Positions 8,610 to 18,100 of a stretch of DNA of 64,000 nt are shown one piece after another (positions within the stretch are counted from its first letter, which is position 1; each line of letters begins with the position of its first letter). A model generated the notes under the pieces. The model worked only from the letters and a program-made list of their open reading frames with translations, was not told where the DNA came from and made no database searches. The position numbers and the translations under genes are program-made. The DNA comes from Prolixibacteraceae bacterium (GTDB lineage Bacteria; Bacteroidota; Bacteroidia; Bacteroidales; Prolixibacteraceae). The stretch spans positions 1 through 64,000 of the forward strand of contig JAUWAB010000014.1 in assembly GCA_030602265.1 (NCBI GenBank). The letters run 5' to 3'.

Positions 8610-10460
8610 TTACATCCATGGCCTGTTTTGGGTAAGGTTGGAATTGCGATCGCGTTCTCCCGGAGGAATCCTGAAGATATATGCCTGTTCGTAGGTCCGT
8701 TCAGAGGTATTCTGGAAGTAACGGGTTACATTGGCTGCATGGGTATCGCGGGTCCATTTACCATCGCCATACGGAGGGCCCCACACACGCTCGAGTGCTC
8801 TCCAGCGGCGGAGGTCAAATCCACGGTGGCCTTCACCTAACAGTTCCACAATACGTTCCTGTTCAATAGCATCGAAGAACGATTGCTTGTCAGCATACTT
8901 TTCCGGGGCAAGTGGTGGCAGGTTACCACGGCGGCGAACTTTATTCACCACTTCCACTGCATCGGCCAGCGGACCATAGGCTTCATTGGAAGCTTCGGCA
9001 TACATCAGAAACACATCGGCAAGGCGCATAACCGGCCATGCAAAATCGCCCTCGCTTCGGCCCTGTCCGGCATAATTTCTCAGGAATTTACGGTAAACAT
9101 AACCGGAGTTGCAACCATCGGTATTGTACGAGGTATATTCGACACCATTTATTTTGACCACTGAGTTCCAGGTCTTATAAATGAATGGTACCCAACCGGT
9201 TTCCTTAAGTGAAAGAATTCCCATACTCATTTCATAGTCCCACATGATGGATGATTTCATACGGTAATCCCGGTTTTCGTAGCTTTGGGGATTTACCGCC
9301 GAATTAGGGGTAGTTCGGGCGTTGGGATTTGATGTGGGGTTCATCGGAACCAGAGGCGTAACGAAGTCACCGGTAATGGTTGACTGATACCGGTCGGCTA
9401 TTTCATAGCGCGGGTGTGTCCAGCACTGTGAACCTTCATGAGACCTGCCCGCGACATCGCGCATCAGTTCTTCGCCCTGACCGGTACCTGTTCCACCGTG
9501 GGTAAAGGTCATGATCATTTCAGGATCGCCATTGGCTGTTGGCAGGAACAGGTAGAAATAATTGGGCAGTACTTCAGCGCTTCCTAAAGTACCGGGTTGT
9601 CCGGGATCTCCATTCCTGAAAAGATTCAGTCCGAAATCATCGATAACCCTTTTAAAGTCAGCGGCTGCAGATTTATATGCAGCATCGGCAGCGCTGGCAC
9701 TGGGAGTAAATCCATCCAATTCGGGCCATCCGAATTTATTCCAGCTTGCCCAATAGAGCTGAAGTTTTCCCCTGAAGGCCAGAGCAGCAGGTTTTCCGGC
9801 CCTGCCGGCAGCTGAACCCTTGTTGGGCAGTTTTTCCACAGCATAGCTGAAATCGGCCATGATGGAATCTTTCACTTGTGCCATCGGCATGCGTGAGATA
9901 TCAGCCACTTCTGAATTATCATAAATAATCCTGCCAAAATAGGGAACATCCCCCCACATGGAGATCAGCCTGAAGTAAACCATTCCCCTGAGCAGGCGTG
10001 CTTCAGCAACAACTGCCTCGAGGCTGGCCAAGGAGGCCGGACTAGCCTCCGGGAGCATTTTGGACACATTTTCGATCACGTAATTTGCACGGTTTACCCC
10101 ACCGTACAGGTATCGGTAATATTTATCGAAGGAAGCCCCATATCCGCTGGGATTATAGTTTCCGCCGTTGTAGGCATCACCCAGCCTAAGGTTTCCGCTT
10201 GTGGTACTGGTCCCGCGGGTTCTGATATATTCTCCATGTCCATCGAAATAGTAATCACGGTCGAACAGCGGCCTGATGGAGGAATAAGCACCCATCAGCG
10301 CAGTGGTGGCGTCCGCTTCTGTTTTCCAGAATGCCGCTGCCCCCAGCTCCGTGGTTGGCGGTTGGTCCAGAAGATCTTTGGTACATGCTCCCGGCAAAAG
10401 CATCAATATTGCAAATGCACTTATTGCCAATATGTTAGATAGTATCTTTTTCATTTCCAT
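8610..10460 (-). CDS. SusD/RagB-family glycan-binding lipoprotein (PUL 1)
   Basis: The 616-residue protein begins MEMKKILSNILAISAFAIL and has the lipobox LLPGAC. It shows the SusD N-terminal signature DLLDQPPTTELGAAAFWKTEADA, TPR-like helices (LLRGMVYFRLISMWGDVPYF), and the C-terminal RLADVFLMYAEASNEAYG and EGHRGFDLRRWRA segments of RagB/SusD. It forms the outer-surface lid over its SusC partner and binds oligosaccharides for import. It lies 6 bp after susC. At 616 residues it is longer than a typical SusD (about 500-580), with an extended middle region around YRMKSSIMWDYEMSMG. Confidence 0.95.
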   Translation of the reverse strand: MEMKKILSNILAISAFAILMLLPGACTKDLLDQPPTTELGAAAFWKTEADATTALMGAYSSIRPLFDRDYYFDGHGEYIRTRGTSTTSGNLRLGDAYNGGNYNPSGYGASFDKYYRYLYGGVNRANYVIENVSKMLPEASPASLASLEAVVAEARLLRGMVYFRLISMWGDVPYFGRIIYDNSEVADISRMPMAQVKDSIMADFSYAVEKLPNKGSAAGRAGKPAALAFRGKLQLYWASWNKFGWPELDGFTPSASAADAAYKSAAADFKRVIDDFGLNLFRNGDPGQPGTLGSAEVLPNYFYLFLPTANGDPEMIMTFTHGGTGTGQGEELMRDVAGRSHEGSQCWTHPRYEIADRYQSTITGDFVTPLVPMNPTSNPNARTTPNSAVNPQSYENRDYRMKSSIMWDYEMSMGILSLKETGWVPFIYKTWNSVVKINGVEYTSYNTDGCNSGYVYRKFLRNYAGQGRSEGDFAWPVMRLADVFLMYAEASNEAYGPLADAVEVVNKVRRRGNLPPLAPEKYADKQSFFDAIEQERIVELLGEGHRGFDLRRWRALERVWGPPYGDGKWTRDTHAANVTRYFQNTSERTYEQAYIFRIPPGERDRNSNLTQNRPWM

Positions 10461-10466
10461 TCTTTT

Positions 10467-13400
10467 TTAAATTCCCAGGTTAATACCAAGTGAGAACGAT
10501 TTGTTCAACGGATAGGCATCATTTGAGTGAGCCCGTTTCTCAGGATCAAGTCCACGGAATTTGGTAAAGGTGAGCAGGTTCTCACCGGTTCCATAAATTC
10601 TCAGGTTGTCAATGCCAACCTTGGCCAACAATCTCTTAGGAATGGTATAGCCTAACTGCAGGTTCTTCAGACGCAGGTAACTCATGTCGTCCAGCCAGAA
10701 AGTCTGGGTATTTCGGTTGTTGCTTCCGTTAAGACGGGGCCACGAACCACCACGGTTGTCCCAGTCCCAGGGTTCTGTCCAGTGCTCCCAGGTGGAAGCA
10801 TAGCGGCGGTCGCTGAAGTTGGTATTGTTGTAGATATTCAGCCAAGTGGTTTTGCGACCCGCTGATCCCTGAAACAGGACAGCCAGATCAATTCCTTTAT
10901 ATCCGACATTTCCGTTGAAACCGAAGTTGGTGGTTGGCCTTCCGGTACTGAATTGCGGATAGGCTTTCTGGTCATTTCCGTCAATACGTCCATCACCATT
11001 CAGGTCTAAACGGAGAATGTCACCAGGAGATGCTCCCTGCGGCGTATTGTTGTAAATTTGCTGCCAGGTCTGTGCAATTCCGATGTCTTTATACGCATAG
11101 AGGAAACCATAAGGCATATTGATAAAAGTAGTACCCCTGCCAAGGAACTCATTCCACTTTTCAAGGCGATTCCTGTTGTACGATCCATTAGCATTCAGGC
11201 TGTAACGGAAATCCCCTTTTTTATCTTTCCAGTTCAGATTGACTTCAATACCCCTGTTTCTGAGGTCTCCGATATTCCTGCGGGGTGCAGTATATGCGCC
11301 GGTCAGGTGGATAGACATTTCTGAAGGCCGGTTCATTCCGGTGGTCAGACGGTCGTAATAGTCAACTTCAGCCGTGAGCCTGTTTTTCAGGAAACCGAGA
11401 TCAAGACCAAGGTTCATCACATAGGTGCTTTCCCATGACAGGTCTTTGTTCACCATTTTCTGGTTTATAAAACCTTTGACAATATTTCCGCCGATCATAT
11501 AGTTGCTTGTTCCCAGGGTCTCTTTCTGCTCGTAACGTCCAACGCCACTGTTGTTACCCAATCCGCCATAGGAAAACCGGAACTTGCCACTCGAAACATA
11601 CTTGTCGAGGATCGGTTTCAAAAAGTTCTCCTCGGTAAACCTCCAGCCAAACGAAGCTGATGGGAAGAAACCATACTGGTATGAGTCAAGGAATTTGGAT
11701 GATCCGTCGTACCTGAAGTTGGCTTCAAACATATATTTATCGAAGGCTGTATAGTTCAGACGTCCGATGTAGGATTGGAGTCCTTCGGCACTGGAGTTAC
11801 CGCCTGTTCCCTGAATATCGGTTAGTGCAGCATCGATTTCACGCAGGGAAGGATGCAAACGGTCGTTGCGGGAACTCATCTGATACCGGCCATACCAGTA
11901 CTCTTCGCTATATACCAGGAGAGCACCGATTTCATGGTTCTTTTTAATAACCTTGTTATAGGTCAATCGTCCGGTAAGCTGGGTTTTATAACCGGTGTGG
12001 GTATAATTGGCAATACCGGCATTTTCGCCTACATACACCCTTGAACCGAATGCCCTGGTCTGAAAGTTATAGGACCTGTTGGGTGTATTCGCAGTGTATC
12101 TGAACTGATTATAATAATTCAGTGCATAATCTACCCTGGCAACCAGCCCTTTAACAGGGCTCCAGTCGAGGTACATACTCGGATTGGCTTCCTGGCGGTT
12201 CTGATAATTCAGGTTATTGATATACAAAGTATACGGGTTATATGCCTGCGGGTCTTCGTTATAGGCCATTACGCCCCCGAAATATCCGGTTGCCGGATCG
12301 TACGGGGTAATGCCCGCAATAGCATACTGCATATCGAAACCGGCAGTATTGCTTGAATTGTCATCAGTAAAACCATCCTCCAGGGCATATACCCATTTCG
12401 ACCAGTTACCACCAAAACGGGCACCGATATTCATGTTGTGCCTGATCTTGTAATCATAGTTAAAACGTGCATTGTAGCGGGTATAGTCATTATTGATCTG
12501 AAGACCTTTTTCATCCATCATTCCCACGGATATGAAGAAATTGGACTTATCGTTTCCGCCGGACGCAGACAAGTTATGATTAATCACCTGTCCGTCACGC
12601 AGGATAATGTCCCACCAGTCGGTATTGGGAAATCTCAAAGGATCGATCATTCCCATAGCCATCCACTGGTCGATGGTACCATCCTTAAAGTTCAGGTTTT
12701 CACGAAGTGTACCGACCAGGGAAGCACGTTGCTGAATCGTCATCGCACGGGGATAATCGGCCATGAACTTGTAACCGCGGGTAGGGTGTTCCAGGGCATA
12801 CGAACTGGAGAAATTGATCTTTGCCTTTTCATCGCCACGACCTGTTTTGGTGGTAATCAGAATTACCCCGTTGGCGGCGCGTGAACCGTATACGGCAGAA
12901 GATGTGGCGTCTTTTAATACCGAAATACTTTCAATATCGTTCATATTCAGACGGTTGATATCCACATCGGGCATGCCGTCAACCACGATCAGCGGATTGG
13001 CATTGTTTACAGTACCCAATCCGCGGATTAGCAGAGAAACGTCATTCTTACCTGCCATACCTGAGTTCTGGTTTACGGCAAGGCCTGGCAAAATCCCGGA
13101 TAATCCGGACGATACATTGGTCAATGCACGGCTGGTCAGCTGCTCATCGACTGTCACCGCTGCCACGGAACCAGTCAGGTTTACTTTCCTTTGCGTTCCA
13201 TAACCAATTACAACCACCTCATCGAATCCACGAATGTCTTCTTTAAGTGAGATGTTTATTAAAGACTGATTGGTTACGGTAACCTCCTGCGATACATAAC
13301 CTACAAAGGAATATACAAGCACAGAATTCTCAGGGATGTTTACCACATAATTCCCGTCAAAATCAGAAACTGAACCAATGGTGGTGCCTTTTACCACCAC

Positions 13401-13622
13401 GTTAACACCAGGAAGAGGTTCTCCCTTTTCATCGGTAACCTTACCGGTTATTCTCCTGGTTTGCTGTTGTGCACCACTTTGCGATGCAAAGACCGAACTC
13501 CAGAAATTTGCTTCTGCCGTAAAATGGCTGGTGGTAATCATTAGAATTACCATCCAGAATTTTACTGAAGAAATCATTCTGAAAATTCTGCCATCAGCAT
13601 AATTCTTCTTGTTTAGAATCAT
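10467..13622 (-). CDS. SusC/RagA-family TonB-dependent transporter (PUL 1)
   Basis: The protein has 1051 residues from the ATG at 13622. An ATG at 13577 (MISSVKFWMVILMITTSHF) gives a cleaner signal peptide. A carboxypeptidase-D-like regulatory domain follows (ITGKVTDEKGEPLPGVNVVV to about residue 130), then the plug (EVVVIGYGTQRKVNLTGSVA; SVLKDATSSAVYGSRAANG) and the 22-strand barrel ending in LGINLGI. There is no STN domain, so it is not of the sigma/anti-sigma type, which fits control by the adjacent HTCS. It imports large oligosaccharides with its SusD partner. The gene begins 37 bp after GH88 on the same strand. Confidence 0.95.
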   Translation of the reverse strand: MILNKKNYADGRIFRMISSVKFWMVILMITTSHFTAEANFWSSVFASQSGAQQQTRRITGKVTDEKGEPLPGVNVVVKGTTIGSVSDFDGNYVVNIPENSVLVYSFVGYVSQEVTVTNQSLINISLKEDIRGFDEVVVIGYGTQRKVNLTGSVAAVTVDEQLTSRALTNVSSGLSGILPGLAVNQNSGMAGKNDVSLLIRGLGTVNNANPLIVVDGMPDVDINRLNMNDIESISVLKDATSSAVYGSRAANGVILITTKTGRGDEKAKINFSSSYALEHPTRGYKFMADYPRAMTIQQRASLVGTLRENLNFKDGTIDQWMAMGMIDPLRFPNTDWWDIILRDGQVINHNLSASGGNDKSNFFISVGMMDEKGLQINNDYTRYNARFNYDYKIRHNMNIGARFGGNWSKWVYALEDGFTDDNSSNTAGFDMQYAIAGITPYDPATGYFGGVMAYNEDPQAYNPYTLYINNLNYQNRQEANPSMYLDWSPVKGLVARVDYALNYYNQFRYTANTPNRSYNFQTRAFGSRVYVGENAGIANYTHTGYKTQLTGRLTYNKVIKKNHEIGALLVYSEEYWYGRYQMSSRNDRLHPSLREIDAALTDIQGTGGNSSAEGLQSYIGRLNYTAFDKYMFEANFRYDGSSKFLDSYQYGFFPSASFGWRFTEENFLKPILDKYVSSGKFRFSYGGLGNNSGVGRYEQKETLGTSNYMIGGNIVKGFINQKMVNKDLSWESTYVMNLGLDLGFLKNRLTAEVDYYDRLTTGMNRPSEMSIHLTGAYTAPRRNIGDLRNRGIEVNLNWKDKKGDFRYSLNANGSYNRNRLEKWNEFLGRGTTFINMPYGFLYAYKDIGIAQTWQQIYNNTPQGASPGDILRLDLNGDGRIDGNDQKAYPQFSTGRPTTNFGFNGNVGYKGIDLAVLFQGSAGRKTTWLNIYNNTNFSDRRYASTWEHWTEPWDWDNRGGSWPRLNGSNNRNTQTFWLDDMSYLRLKNLQLGYTIPKRLLAKVGIDNLRIYGTGENLLTFTKFRGLDPEKRAHSNDAYPLNKSFSLGINLGI

Positions 13623-13659
13623 AGTGAACAGATTTAAGAATTGATTTTACTCATTTGAA

Positions 13660-14928
13660 CTAATTATTATTGGATTTGTCTAAGTTGTTCTTTCGTCCGA
13701 GTGCCTCCAGAAAATAATAGTCGGCATACATGATGGGGACATCGACTTCTGAGTTATGGGGTTTATGACCGGTCGAATGGGCAAGAATAAAACCCTGATT
13801 CCCTCCCGGGGCCGACCTGTATTTATTGGCCATGCTGGCCAGCATGGCTGAAGCCTTTTCATGATAAAACTGTTTTTTCCCCGGAATAAAGGATCCCAGT
13901 TCGAATAATGCCGAAGCGGTAATGGCTGCCGCAGAAACATCCCTGGGTTCACCCTGACCCGGTTCTACATTAAAATCCCAGTAAGGAATCAAATCTTCAG
14001 GCAGATTTGGATGGCTTAAATAAAAATCAGCGATCCGCTCGGCAATATTCAGAAACTCCGCCATTCCGGTTTCCCGGTAAGTCATGGTAAAACCATAAAG
14101 GCCCCAGGCCTGGCCACGTGCCCACGCCGATTCATGATGTAAGCCCTGGTGGGTATGCTTATTGCGTATTTCTCCGGTTATCGTGTCAAAATCAATAACA
14201 TGATAAGAACTGAAATCATTTCTGTAATGCGAAGCCAGGGAGGTCTGAGCATGCTTTACGGCAATCTCTGAGAAAATGGGATCTCCGGTTACCCGAGAAG
14301 CCCAGAATAACAATTCCAGGTTCATCATATTGTCGATAATGACCGGATACTGCCACTTGTCGGAGTTGTGGTCCCATGACCGGATGGCACCTACCACTGG
14401 ATTATACCGGGTAATCAGAGAACGGGCCGATTGGATCAGGACATCCCTGTAAGCAGGATTGCCGGTAAGCTCGTATCCTTTGCCGAAACTGCATCCCATC
14501 ATAAACCCAAGATCATGGGTTGTTGTGGTATACTTTTCATTTTCAAGCCTTAAGGTATATTTTTCAGCCAGACTTTTCCACCTGGGAAGTCCGGTATACT
14601 GGTACATCAGCCATAGTGATCCCGGGAAAAATCCACTTACCCAATCACGGCTCGGTATAAGGCGCAGGGTTCCATCCTCATTCAGATTCCGGGGAACGAC
14701 CAAAAGCCTCCCCTGACGGTTAACATTATTCCCTGACTCCAGTATCTTCTCGGTGTTCTCTGCCAGAAGTTCCAGCTGTTGTCCGCTGAAAGTGACAAGC
14801 TCCGAAAAGTCAGGGCCGTTATTCTTTTTCATGGAACAGGAAGAAGCAAACAGGCAGATAAACATCCAAACGATCAAAATAAAAGATCTCTTCCCTGTCA
14901 GGAAAACTAATCTGGTTTTAGCATTCAT
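13660..14928 (-). CDS. GH88 unsaturated glucuronyl hydrolase (second copy)
   Basis: I place the start at the ATG at 14928 (MNAKTRLVFLTGKRSFILIV), giving 422 residues. The frame is open to 15012, but a perfect -7 box (14963-14956) lies inside that extension. The leader ends in LFASSC, a lipobox. The catalytic pair is present: THDLGF (D139) and IIDNMMNLELL (D199), with HQGLHHESAWARGQAWGLYG and EVDVPIMYADYYFLEALGR. The enzyme removes unsaturated uronate from lyase products. Unusually it is the first gene of the SusCD operon rather than a distal one. It shares the fold and motifs of the copy at 461-1651 but has diverged in sequence. Confidence 0.92.
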   Translation of the reverse strand: MNAKTRLVFLTGKRSFILIVWMFICLFASSCSMKKNNGPDFSELVTFSGQQLELLAENTEKILESGNNVNRQGRLLVVPRNLNEDGTLRLIPSRDWVSGFFPGSLWLMYQYTGLPRWKSLAEKYTLRLENEKYTTTTHDLGFMMGCSFGKGYELTGNPAYRDVLIQSARSLITRYNPVVGAIRSWDHNSDKWQYPVIIDNMMNLELLFWASRVTGDPIFSEIAVKHAQTSLASHYRNDFSSYHVIDFDTITGEIRNKHTHQGLHHESAWARGQAWGLYGFTMTYRETGMAEFLNIAERIADFYLSHPNLPEDLIPYWDFNVEPGQGEPRDVSAAAITASALFELGSFIPGKKQFYHEKASAMLASMANKYRSAPGGNQGFILAHSTGHKPHNSEVDVPIMYADYYFLEALGRKNNLDKSNNN

Positions 14929-14955
14929 ATTATTTGTCTGATTTCGAATTTGTGT

Positions 14956-14963
14956 CAAAGGTA
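14956..14963 (-). promoter_or_regulatory. Main PUL promoter, -7 box TACCTTTG
   Basis: On the minus strand this reads TACCTTTG, a full match to TAnnTTTG. The expected start of transcription near 14949 leaves a 5' leader of about 20 nt before the GH88 ATG at 14928. No TTTG stands about 20 bp upstream, which suggests an activator-dependent promoter. The tandem repeat at 15005-15042 lies 42-79 bp upstream of this box. Confidence 0.6.
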
Positions 14964-15004
14964 TGCGCCCCTCTGAGAGACCACTGCCGCTATTATTCCA
15001 GATT

Positions 15005-15042
15005 TCTGTCAATTTTCATTCAGTCTGTCAATTTTGATTCAG
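15005..15042. promoter_or_regulatory. Tandem 19-bp direct repeat, candidate HTCS operator
   Basis: TCTGTCAATTTTCATTCAG (15005-15023) is followed without a gap by TCTGTCAATTTTGATTCAG (15024-15042); the two differ at one base. The pair lies in the 254-bp gap between the divergent GH88-SusCD operon and the HTCS gene. AraC-type domains such as the one at the HTCS C-terminus bind direct repeats about two helical turns apart. The repeat is therefore a strong candidate for the HTCS binding site. Confidence 0.65.
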
Positions 15043-15182
15043 GTTGAAACATTTCTTACAGCAATCATGGGTATGGAGAGCAAAATTGCATGAATGGTGT
15101 ACATTTCAGGCCTTGAAAACCCGATTAACCCGGGGGAATATTTCTCATTTTTTCCTTTCTTTGGGGAAAGTTTAAAAATATA

Positions 15183-18100
15183 ATGAGAAAAATATGGGTT
15201 ATACTCCTTCCTTTAATGGTCCTGACGGGCATAACATCAGGAAGGATTGTTAACACCCCTGCCTTTCGGGCTGTTTCACCTCCTGAAGGATTTACCTACA
15301 GTGCGGTCATCACCATTACAGAAGACCCGACCGGAATAATCTGGTTCGGTACCCAGCACGGGCTATATTCTTACGATACCGAAAGCTTCAGAAAATATCT
15401 GCACCAACCGGGCAACAGTAATTCTCCCTCCGGAAACCATATAAGAAACCTTTTCTGCGACAGTTCAGGGAAAATGTGGATTTCAACCAATAATGGCCTG
15501 TGCTATTATGATTTCGGACAGGAACGGTTTGTAAGGTGCAACTATACAGATGATGAAGGATTGCAGATAAACCGGAATATCCTGCAGGTATTCGAGGATA
15601 AAGCCCGGCGTTTATGGCTGATCGATAACCGCGGGTTAGCCAGGATTGACACCCTTGCCAAAACCTTCAGATACCGTGATTTCAGTAATGCTCCCACGGG
15701 TGTAAGCTATGCCAGGATCGCTGCCGATGGATCGCTGTGGCTGGGAACCAATGAGGGATCTGTTTTCCAGAGCAACTACCCGTATGAAACCCTGACATTG
15801 TTCTCGCACTTCCGTCAGGCCATTGTGCAGAGTATTTTGCCGGTAAGAAATTCCGTATGGATTGGCTATGACTGGGGCGGTGCAGATAAGGCCGGATACG
15901 ATGGCAAGCTTCAGGTTCATTATTCCGAATCTTCAGAAACCGGAAACACCATTTCAAACGATCGTGTAAGAGATTTTTATGAGGATCCCGCCGGGAGGAT
16001 CTGGATGGCCACCTACAAAGGGCTGACCATTGTACAGGGTAATGAGATCCTGAACTTTGACCGGGAAAATTACCCTGGCATCAATCACAACAGCATATAT
16101 ACCTTTTACGAAGATTTTCGCGGCGGATTATGGCTGGGCACCTGGTCGGGAGGCCTCTACTATATGAATATGCACGATAACAACTTCATCCACATCAGGG
16201 ACATATTCACCCCCGTTCTGAATACCAATGTAGTCAGTTCATTTACCGATGGACCGGGAGATCAGGTATGGGTCGGGACAGAGTCCGGGCTGATGTTCTC
16301 CTACCATGTTGGCACACAGGAATATAAAAAACATAACTTCAGCAGATCGGGCGACCAGGTTAATAATATCAAATCACTGTATTCCGATTCCAGGGGAAAT
16401 ATCTGGATGGGAACCTTTTCAGGCGGTATATGGTTGAAAAAACCCGAAAACGCAGAATTCGTCAGGGTACCTTATTTAATGGGCAGCCGGCCAAGTATCT
16501 ATGGATTTGCTGAAGACCAGGACAAAATGTGGATAGCCACTTTCGGGAACGGCCTGCACTCCTATTCACCTCTTACCGGTGAAACGGAACATTTCACGAG
16601 CCGGTCGGGCGACCCCGCTTCATTGAGTAACAACTCCCTGAGAAGTGTATTGGTCGACCGGTCAGGAAATCTATGGGTGGGAACCATGTATGGCCTTAAC
16701 CTCAGAAAACCGGGAGACAACGGATTTACCCGTTTTCTTCCGGATACGGTACTCAATCCATACACCATTAACCATCATGAAGTGTTTTGTCTGCATCAGG
16801 ACAGGTCCGGAAATATCTGGATCGGAACAGGAGGCGGTGGACTGAACCGATATGACCAGTCGACCGGAAAGTTTGAACATTTTGATAACAATACCGGATT
16901 TTCCGGAAGAGAGATCTACGGTATTCTGGAAGATCATAATGGTAACCTGTGGGTCAGCACAGAAGCAGGGATTACCTTCTTTGATCCGAAAAGCAAATCA
17001 GCCCGGAATTTTGTCAGAGAAGACGGATTACAGGGCAATCAGTTTAACCCCGGATCCTTTTTCAGGTCAAAGCACGGCCTGATGTTTTTTGGAGGATCAA
17101 ACGGATTTACCTGCTTTTCACCCGGAAACATTAAAACCAATCCGGTTCCCCCACATGCACTTATCACTTCCATCCAGGTCAACCACGAAGAACTGGTCCC
17201 GGGAATCCATGGATCGCCTTTAAAGCAATCTATCCGGCTGACCGACCAGATTATCCTCAAATCGAGACAAAACTCACTGACACTCTCTTTTGTGGCCATT
17301 AATTACCTGCAGCCCAACAAGAACCGTTTCAGGTACAGGCTACTGAACTATGATGAAAACTGGGTCGAAGCCGGTTCAGAAAGAAAAGCCACCTTCACCA
17401 AAATCCCTCCCGGCAAATATGTTTTTGAGGTAATGGCTGCCAACAATGACGGGGTATGGAATACCGAGCCCAAACGACTGACCGTCAGGATCAGGTATCC
17501 TGTACTGCTGAGGTGGTATTCACTGGGCTTTTATATTCTGCTGATTATGACAGCCGTCTATTTTGTCCAGAAGGAGATCAGAGTCAGACAAAGACTCAGA
17601 CTGGAGGTCAGGGAAGAACGCCTGAGAAGGGAGCATGAGGAAATGTTAGGAAAAATGAAAATGCGTTTTCTTACCAACATCACCCATGAGTTCAAAACAC
17701 CTCTTTCACTGATCATATCACCAGCCAACCAGCTGTACAACAGATACTACAATGATACTGACTCCCGGTTTCTCCTGGAGATACTGAAAAGAAATACCAT
17801 ACGGCTGCAGTGGTTAATCAGCCAGGTGATCGATCTGAGGAAGATTGACATGAATAAGCTCGATATTGTAATCCGGGTCATCAACGTGGTGAAGCTCTGC
17901 CACAAAATTTCTGAGTATTTCATGGCAGATGCCCGCGACAAGAACATCCGGCTGGAAGTGGTAACAGACCTTACGGAGATCTATCTGGAGACAGACCAGG
18001 ATAAGCTGGACATTATCATCACCAACATGGTTTCCAATGCCATGAAATTCACGCCGGAAAACGGGGCTGTTTCCATTGCCGTGGGTAAACAGACAGATGG

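Noticed and set aside
14929-15012. N-terminal extension of the second GH88 to an ATG at 15012
   Set aside because: The added 28 residues are polar and precede the lipoprotein leader, and a perfect -7 box (14956-14963) lies inside the extension.
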